From contig JBHGNT010000009.1 in the NCBI GenBank assembly GCA_043228905.1, forward strand, positions 12,028,001-12,092,000: 64,000 nt of DNA, given 5' to 3'. Under the pieces are notes generated by a model that made no database searches, was not told the DNA's origin, and saw only the letters and a list, made by a program, of their open reading frames with translations. This document shows positions 58,193 through 64,000 of the stretch, in pieces (the first letter of the stretch is position 1; each line of letters begins with the position of its first letter). This DNA is from Azolla caroliniana (taxonomy: Eukaryota > Polypodiophyta). Made by a program: the position numbers and the translations under genes.

Positions 58193-58832
58193 TGTTGGGA
58201 TTTCGGTCCCTCCGGATGGGATGTCCGGAGATGAATGACGGCAAGCCCGGTTGCGGTTACGGAGCCGAATGATGAAGACCCTGGCTACGGAGCCGGATGC
58301 TGAAGACCCCGGTTACGGAGCCGGATGACGGATGTACCCGGAGAGAGATCCGGATGCGGGGACATGTTTGTGAATATGTTTTGCCAAGAGCCCTTGAGGC
58401 TATATTTGTAAATAGCCCGAAAGTCATATGTGTATAAATATGACTTAGGGCAAACAGTTTTACTGTTGCTTCTCATTTTTTCTGTTTTTCCACTTTAGAG
58501 GAGTGAAGAGAGAGAGCAGCCGGGAGAGAGAGAGAGAGAGAGATAGAGCGCGAGAGAGGAAGAGGTAGACGCCTCTGTGTATTTCCGCCGCCTGTGGCGA
58601 GGACAGCGAGCTCAAGGTCGTCGACTTGCAGCTCGCCATTGTATACTTCTCTGTATAGTGTTGGCTTGGAGTCTTGTACTCCCGTGGTTTTTCCCGTCTA
58701 GGGTTTTCCACGTTAATCCCTGTGTGCTCGCGTTTTGTTTCTCTTTGTGGTTCCTATTTTCTGCTCCATTGATTCGCGCTTACTCGGTTGTGGCCGAGTG
58801 GTGAAGGTGAATAGAAGCGTCTATTCTTTACA
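58193..58832 (+). repeat. Copia-6 5' LTR
   Basis: TGTTGGGATT...TTCTTTACA. It has three 28-bp U3 repeats from 58255, short dyads at 58362-58379, 58398-58417 and 58423-58444, TATAAATA at 58433-58440 and a (GA)n tract near 58525-58545. It supplies the promoter of the element. Confidence 0.95.
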
Positions 58833-58835
58833 AAC

Positions 58836-58847
58836 TGGTATCAGAGC
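58836..58847 (+). promoter_or_regulatory. Copia-6 primer-binding site
   Basis: TGGTATCAGAGC, three bases after the LTR. It pairs with the initiator-Met tRNA 3' end. Confidence 0.95.
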
Positions 58848-58862
58848 GAACTGCTGCAGAAA

Positions 58863-61800
58863 ATGGAAGGCGGCGGCAGCGGGCAGCCGGGGATGATGGT
58901 GCTGACTGCGCAGAACTACGCCGACTGGAAGATCAAGATGGAAGATCTTCTGATTGTTCGGGACCTGTACGAACCGATTGACAGGTCGAAAATACCGAAA
59001 GGGGTACTTGAGTCGGAATGGAGGCTTCTGAACCGGAAAGCCGTTGCAACCATTCGGCAATACGTCGACGTGAGCGTCCTACAACATGTGGCAAACGACA
59101 CCAACGCATATGAGATGTGGAAGAAGCTGTCGGGCCTCTACGAGAGGAAGAATGCGTTGAATCGGACCTCCCTGATGAGGAAGATAGTGAATCTCAAGTA
59201 CCGGGACGGCGAGAGTATGGTGGAACACGTAAGCACGTTCATGGGATTCGTGAATCAGCTTGCGGCGATCAAGTTCCCGTTGGAGGATGCAATGCAAGCC
59301 ATCATCCTGATGTGTACATTGCCGGAGAGTTGGGAGAACTTGGTGGTTACTCTCAGCACCTCCTGCACAGAAGATAACTTGTCCTTACAAACGGTAAAGA
59401 CAAGTATTTTGAACGAAGAAGCGCGTCGGAGAGATAAAGAACCGGCCTCCGACTCGAAGGCGCTGCTTACCGAATCGGATCGGGGAAGACAATGGAACCG
59501 GAGTCCGCAAAGACGGGAGAAGTCGGGGACCCGGTCGCAGTCAAGAGGAAGGCCCACATGCTTCCACTATGGGAAGCCGGGGCACTTCCGGAAGAATTGT
59601 CGGCATTACCGAAAGGACAACGGAGCCGACGACACCGATTCGAAGAAGTCACCGGAGAGAAACGGTGCATACCGGGGAGCCACGGACCGGAGAGGTCCGG
59701 ATCGGCGAGGGCAGGACCGGAAAGGAACGACGGCATTCGCGGCAAGTGAAGAAGAGATAATGCTCATTACCGAAGAGACGGAGCTAAACCTTGCCGGTGA
59801 AGAGATGACCTGGGTGGTCGATTCCGGAGCGTCGTTCCACCTGACCCCGGAGAAGAAATACTTCTCATCCTACACAGCCGGTGAGCATGGCTGTGTCCGG
59901 ATGGGAAATGAAGGCACATGCCGGATTGCCGGCATAGGAGATGTGTGGCTGATGACATCAACCGGATGCAAGATGCTGCTGAAGGATGTGCGACACGTTC
60001 CGGAGGTCCGATTGAACCTGATCTCGGCCGGGAGGCTAGATGATGAAGGCTACACGGGTAGCATCCGGAACGGTGTCATGAAGTTCAGCAAGGGGAGCCT
60101 GATAGTGGCTCGGGCCCGGAAGGTCAACACTCTGTACCTGATGAATTCCCGGCTATGTCCGGAGGAGCTGAACGTGGCAGCCGACACTGCCGGTGAGCTG
60201 TGGCACAAGAGACTGTGCCACATGAGTGAGAAGGGGATGAAGAGGCTTGCAGAAGACAACCTTATTCCAGTGAAGCAAGTGCACCTGGAAAAGTGCACCG
60301 ACTGCCTGGCCGGTAAGCAAAACCGGACCTCCTTCCACTCAAGGCCACCGACGAGACGTAGCGCACCATTGGAGTTGGTGCACACTGATGTGTGTCAGGT
60401 AGAAACGAAGTCACATGGCGGAGCCCAGTACTTCGTAACATTCATTGATGATCACAGCCGGAAGCTGTGGACGGCACCGTTGAAGACAAAGGACCAAGTG
60501 TTGTGCGTCTTCAAAGAACTCCACGCGAGAGTGGAAAGGGAATCCGGCAAGAAGCTGAAAGCGATACGAGCGGATAACGGAGGGGAATACCGAGGGCAGT
60601 TCCAGGAGTACTGTCGCTCGAAGGGAATCCGACTCGAGTTTACTGTGCCGAAGACGCCGGAACTGAACGGGCTGGCCGAGAGGATGAACCGGACCATAAT
60701 GGAGAGGGTCCGGAGTATGCTGGCGCATGCGAAATTACCCAAGGGATTTTGGGCTGAGGCAATGTTGACGGCGACGTATGTGATAAATAGATCACCCTCA
60801 GTACCTTTGGACGGAGACACGCCGCAGAAAGTGTGGACCGGTAAGGAAGTGTCCTACCGGCATCTGAAGGTGTTCGGGTGTCTCGCATACGTGCATGTGG
60901 CAAAGGACCGGAGAGGAAAGCTAGATCCGAAGACCTGGCCATGCATATTCCTCGGTTACGGCGACGACGAGTTCGGCTACCGAGTATGGGACCCGGTCGA
61001 CAAGAAGATATTCCGGAGTCGTGATATCATCTTCATGGAGAACAAGACACTCGCCGACTGGGAGTCGGAGAAGAAGATGAAGAGCTCCAAGTCGACCGGT
61101 GAGGATCAACTCTACGAGGAGCAGTCCCGACCGGCAAGGGACCGGTTAGCACTCGAGGACCCGGCCGAAGACGGTGAAGAAACAGAACCGGCCGAAGAAG
61201 ATGAAAATGATACCGGAACCGGCCCTGATCCCGAAATGGATTCGGATGAAGAAGAAGAATCGGAAGAACCGGTTACCGAAGCTCCCGAACGGAGATATCC
61301 TCTAAGAGAGAGGAGAGCCCCCCGGAGATTTCCGGAACCAGAGCACGTGCTGCTAACCGACGAGGGGGAGCCGGAGAGCTTTGAAGAAGCAAAGCATGAC
61401 ACTCAGAGCCGCAGGTGGTTGAGTGCCATGCAGGACGAGATGGATTCCCTGCATGAGAACCTCACATATGAGCTTGTGGAGTTGCCGAAAGGAAAGCGGG
61501 CACTTCGAAACAAGTGGGTGTTCAAGCTGAAACCGGGAGATGCCGGAAACCCCCCGAGATACAAAGCCAGGATCGTGGTGAAGGGGTTCCAGCAGAAGAA
61601 GGGCGTCGACTTCGACGAGATATTTGCCCCGGTAGTGAAGATGACCTCCATCCGGACGGTGCTGAGCATAGCGGCAAGCATGGACCTCGAGGTAGAACAG
61701 ATGGACGTGAAGACGACATTCCTTCACGGTGACCTCGAAGAAGAGATCTACATGCAGCAACCGGAAGGATTCGAGAAGAAAGGGAAGGAGCACCTGGTAT

Positions 61801-62936
61801 GCCGGTTGAAGAAGAGCCTTTACGGACTGAAGCAGGCTCCCCAGCAATGGTACCGGAAGTTCGACTCCTTCATGACCGACGAAGGGTACCTAAAAACGCA
61901 GTCCGACCACTACGTGTTTGTGAAGAAGTTCAAAGGAGGAGACTTCCTAATACTCCTCCTGTACGTGGACGACATGTTGATCGTCGGACGGGACCAGGTC
62001 AAGATACGGATACTGAAGAAGGCTCTTCACCGAACCTTCTCAATGAAGGACCTGGGTCCGGCGAGGCAAATACTAGGGATGCACATCATCCGGGACCGGA
62101 AGAAGAAGCAGTTGTGGCTGTCACAGGAGAAGTACATGACGAAGGTGCTTCACCGGTTCAACATGTCGGAAGCAAGACCGGTCGGATCGACCCTCCCGGC
62201 AAACTGCAAGCTGTCCAGCAAGCAAAGTCCCAAGACAAAGGCTGAAAAGGAGGATATGATGAAAGTGCCGTATGCCTCAGCCGTCGGGAGCTTGATGTAC
62301 GCCATGGTGTGTACGAGACCGGACATAGGATATGCAGTCGGAGTGGTGAGCCGGTACATGAGCAATCCCGGCAAGGAGCATTGGAACGCGGTCAAGTGGA
62401 TACTCCGATACCTGAAGGGCACATCAAACGTGTGCCTCCGATTCGGCTCCGGTAAGCCCGAACTCGACGGCTTCACCGATTCGGATATGTCGGCTGACGC
62501 AGATACCAGCCGGTCCACATCAGGGTATGTGATGACGTATGCAGGGGGAGCTGTTTCATGGCAGTCGAGGCTGCAGAAGACGGTTGCGTTATCAACCACG
62601 GAGGCGGAGTACATGGCGGCCGTTGAAGCCGGCAAGGAAATGATATGGATGAAGGACTTCATTAGAGAGCTCGGTATCCGGCAGGAGGAGTACCGACTCT
62701 ACTGCGACAGTCAGAGTGCCATCCACCTTGCGAAGAACGCGGCCTATCACTCCCGGACGAAGCACATCCAGCGAAGATATCACTGGATCCGGGAAAGGAT
62801 AGAAGACCAGGAGTTCGTGCTGACGAAGATCCACACGGACGAGAACGGCTCAGATATGCTGACCAAAGTGCTCACACCCGACAAGCTGGAAGCATGCCGG
62901 AAGAGGATCGGATTGGAGAGACATCCCATGCCGTAG
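58863..62936 (+). CDS. Copia-6 gag-pol polyprotein, 1357 residues
   Basis: One frame encodes everything the element needs to copy and insert itself. Gag covers about residues 1-230. The zinc knuckle at 233-246 is C-x2-Y-x4-H-x4-C: the second Cys is Tyr at 236 (TAT, 59568-59570). The protease site DSGA starts at Asp320. Integrase has the HHCC domain (LWHKRLCHM, CTDC) and acidic residues D509, D571 and E606, giving DD35E spacing. RT has YVDD at 1034-1037. RNase H follows, with STTEAEY and CDSQSAIHLAKN. It stops at 62934-62936, 13 bp before the 3' LTR. The start at 58863 is the first ATG after the primer site and matches relatives. Activity is plausible but the altered zinc knuckle may impair RNA packaging. 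Confidence 0.96.
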   Translation: MEGGGSGQPGMMVLTAQNYADWKIKMEDLLIVRDLYEPIDRSKIPKGVLESEWRLLNRKAVATIRQYVDVSVLQHVANDTNAYEMWKKLSGLYERKNALNRTSLMRKIVNLKYRDGESMVEHVSTFMGFVNQLAAIKFPLEDAMQAIILMCTLPESWENLVVTLSTSCTEDNLSLQTVKTSILNEEARRRDKEPASDSKALLTESDRGRQWNRSPQRREKSGTRSQSRGRPTCFHYGKPGHFRKNCRHYRKDNGADDTDSKKSPERNGAYRGATDRRGPDRRGQDRKGTTAFAASEEEIMLITEETELNLAGEEMTWVVDSGASFHLTPEKKYFSSYTAGEHGCVRMGNEGTCRIAGIGDVWLMTSTGCKMLLKDVRHVPEVRLNLISAGRLDDEGYTGSIRNGVMKFSKGSLIVARARKVNTLYLMNSRLCPEELNVAADTAGELWHKRLCHMSEKGMKRLAEDNLIPVKQVHLEKCTDCLAGKQNRTSFHSRPPTRRSAPLELVHTDVCQVETKSHGGAQYFVTFIDDHSRKLWTAPLKTKDQVLCVFKELHARVERESGKKLKAIRADNGGEYRGQFQEYCRSKGIRLEFTVPKTPELNGLAERMNRTIMERVRSMLAHAKLPKGFWAEAMLTATYVINRSPSVPLDGDTPQKVWTGKEVSYRHLKVFGCLAYVHVAKDRRGKLDPKTWPCIFLGYGDDEFGYRVWDPVDKKIFRSRDIIFMENKTLADWESEKKMKSSKSTGEDQLYEEQSRPARDRLALEDPAEDGEETEPAEEDENDTGTGPDPEMDSDEEEESEEPVTEAPERRYPLRERRAPRRFPEPEHVLLTDEGEPESFEEAKHDTQSRRWLSAMQDEMDSLHENLTYELVELPKGKRALRNKWVFKLKPGDAGNPPRYKARIVVKGFQQKKGVDFDEIFAPVVKMTSIRTVLSIAASMDLEVEQMDVKTTFLHGDLEEEIYMQQPEGFEKKGKEHLVCRLKKSLYGLKQAPQQWYRKFDSFMTDEGYLKTQSDHYVFVKKFKGGDFLILLLYVDDMLIVGRDQVKIRILKKALHRTFSMKDLGPARQILGMHIIRDRKKKQLWLSQEKYMTKVLHRFNMSEARPVGSTLPANCKLSSKQSPKTKAEKEDMMKVPYASAVGSLMYAMVCTRPDIGYAVGVVSRYMSNPGKEHWNAVKWILRYLKGTSNVCLRFGSGKPELDGFTDSDMSADADTSRSTSGYVMTYAGGAVSWQSRLQKTVALSTTEAEYMAAVEAGKEMIWMKDFIRELGIRQEEYRLYCDSQSAIHLAKNAAYHSRTKHIQRRYHWIRERIEDQEFVLTKIHTDENGSDMLTKVLTPDKLEACRKRIGLERHPMP

Positions 62937-62949
62937 TGAAGGGGGAGTT
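62937..62949 (+). promoter_or_regulatory. Copia-6 polypurine tract
   Basis: TGAAGGGGGAGTT lies directly before the 3' LTR. It is the expected second-strand primer, and the same AAGGGGGAGTT is found in Copia-1 and Copia-5. Confidence 0.9.
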
Positions 62950-63589
62950 TGTTGGGATTTCGGTCCCTCCGGATGGGATGTCCGGAGATGAATGACGGCA
63001 AGCCCGGTTGCGGTTACGGAGCCGGATGATGAAGACCCTGGCTACGGAGCCGGATGCTGAAGACCCCGGTTACGGAGCCGGATGACGGATGTACCCGGAG
63101 AGAGATCCGGATGTGGGGACATGTTTGTGAATATGTTTTGCCAAGAGCCCTTGAGGCTATATTTGTAAATAGCCCAAAAGTCATATGTGTATAAATATGA
63201 CTTAGGGCAAACAGTTTTACTGTTGCTTCTCATTTTTTCTGTTTTTCCACTTTAGAGGAGTGAAGAGAGAGAGCAGCCGGGAGAGAGAGAGAGAGAGAGA
63301 TAGAGCGCGAGAGAGGAAGAGGTAGACGCCTCTGTGTATTTCCGCCGCCTGTGGCGAGGACAGCGAGCTCAAGGTCGTCGCCTTGCAGCTCGCCATTGTA
63401 TACTTCTCTGTATAGTGTTGGCTTGGAGTCTTGTACTCCCGTGGTTTTTCCCGTCTAGGGTTTTCCACGTTAATCCCAGTGTGCTCGCGTTTTGTTTCTC
63501 TTTGTGGTTCCTATTTTCTGCTCCATTGATTCGCGCTTACTCGGTTGTGGCCGAGTGGTGAAGGTGAATAGAAGCGTCTATTCTTTACA
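62950..63589 (+). repeat. Copia-6 3' LTR
   Basis: 640 bp, equal in length to the 5' LTR. Differences seen by eye fall in the first 28-bp repeat, before the dyads, between two dyads, and at two sites in the leader. Confidence 0.95.
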
Positions 63590-63594
63590 GGTCC

Positions 63595-64000
63595 TTAGCT
63601 ACATGCATGTATGCGAGACACTTGAATACCTTCAGATGCTGGTAGGACACTTCCTTACCGGTCCAGACTCTCTGTGGCGTGTCTCCGTCCAAGGGTACTG
63701 AGGGTGATCTGTTTATCACATATGTCGTCGTCGACAGTGCCTCAGCCTAAAACTTCTTGGGTAGTTTTGCATGCGCCAGCATACTCTGGACCCTCTCCAT
63801 TATGGTCCGGTTCATCCTCTCGGCCAGCCCGTTTAGTTCCGGCGTCTTTGGCACGGTAAATTCGAGCCGAACTCTCTTCGAGCGACAGTACTCCTCGAAC
63901 TGCCCCCGGTATTCACCTCCGTTATCTGCTCGAACCGCCTTCAGCTTCCGGCCGGTTTCTCTTTCCACTCTCGCGTGGAGCTCTTTGAAGACGGATAACA
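63595..64000 (-). pseudogene. Copia-5 integrase, continuing past the window
   Basis: The minus strand encodes the integrase core with RADNGGEY and NGLAERMNRTIMERV, then YVINRSPS-like sequence with a frame break near 63750. It joins the part left of Copia-6 once the insertion and one GGTCC are removed. Confidence 0.9.

Larger units (their letters stand above)
58193..63589 (+). mobile_element. Copia-6: apparently complete, young Ty1/copia element
   Basis: 640-bp LTRs at 58193-58832 and 62950-63589, with GGTCC on both sides (58188-58192 and 63590-63594). It has a perfect primer-binding site, a polypurine tract and one uninterrupted gag-pol frame. The LTRs differ at about five positions by eye (under 1%). 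It interrupts Copia-5 integrase. The one visible defect is a substitution in the gag zinc knuckle. It is related to, but a different subfamily from, Copia-1/4/5. Confidence 0.97.
55366..64000 (-). mobile_element. Copia-5: Copia-1 family element inserted in Gypsy-3 and split by Copia-6
   Basis: 3' LTR 55366-56176, purine tract (in element sense) at 56177-56190, RNase H and RT to 58192. After Copia-6 (58193-63589) and its GGTCC duplication, integrase continues at 63595 to the window end. Insertion in Gypsy-3 RNase H is at ATTGC (55361-55365). The 5' half and the other target copy lie beyond the window. Confidence 0.9.

Overview
The window is nuclear DNA of a flowering plant. A 15-exon gene for glucose-6-phosphate dehydrogenase (G6PD) with GT-AG introns, several Ty1/copia and Ty3/gypsy LTR retrotransposons nested in one another, tRNA-derived SINE-like repeats and long microsatellites all point that way. 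I cannot name the species.

Layout. 1-7540: a decayed minus-strand gypsy element (Gypsy-1), split by a nearly complete minus-strand copia element (Copia-1, 1785-7167) with a matching 5-bp target duplication. 7541-10918: plus-strand remains of elements with a long coiled-coil reading frame, a gypsy-type LTR, a tRNA-like repeat and a second LTR-like segment. 13064-17158: an apparently intact minus-strand cytosolic-type G6PD gene, the clearest host gene. 17159-20470: its upstream flank (microsatellites, a hairpin) and unrecognised intergenic DNA. 20471-27050: two further plus-strand copia remnants (Copia-2, Copia-3), the second with an odd order of parts.

28063-34061: a broken minus-strand gene whose exons carry the motif order of beta-class (PF01555-like) N4/N6 DNA methyltransferases. 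Its 3' exons are partly duplicated. Its large intron holds a palindrome-centred satellite array, and its 5' end abuts a truncated copia LTR. This is the most unusual locus here.

34621-39798: a minus-strand gypsy element (Gypsy-2) running into a copia fragment (Copia-4, to 41589). 41590-48229: mostly noncoding, with SINE-like repeats and one single-exon gene (46464-47606) that resembles the MAKR/BKI1 family of membrane-associated kinase regulators. 48230-55365: a plus-strand composite gypsy region (Gypsy-3) with two gag regions. 55366-64000: a minus-strand copia element (Copia-5) that inserted into Gypsy-3 and was itself invaded by Copia-6 (58193-63589). Copia-6 has near-identical 640-bp LTRs, a GGTCC target duplication and one open 1357-codon gag-pol frame, so it is the youngest insertion.

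The genes do not form a pathway. The window reads as two host genes and one decaying methyltransferase-like gene in a retrotransposon-rich background. The nesting gives relative ages: Gypsy-3 before Copia-5 before Copia-6, and Gypsy-1 before Copia-1.
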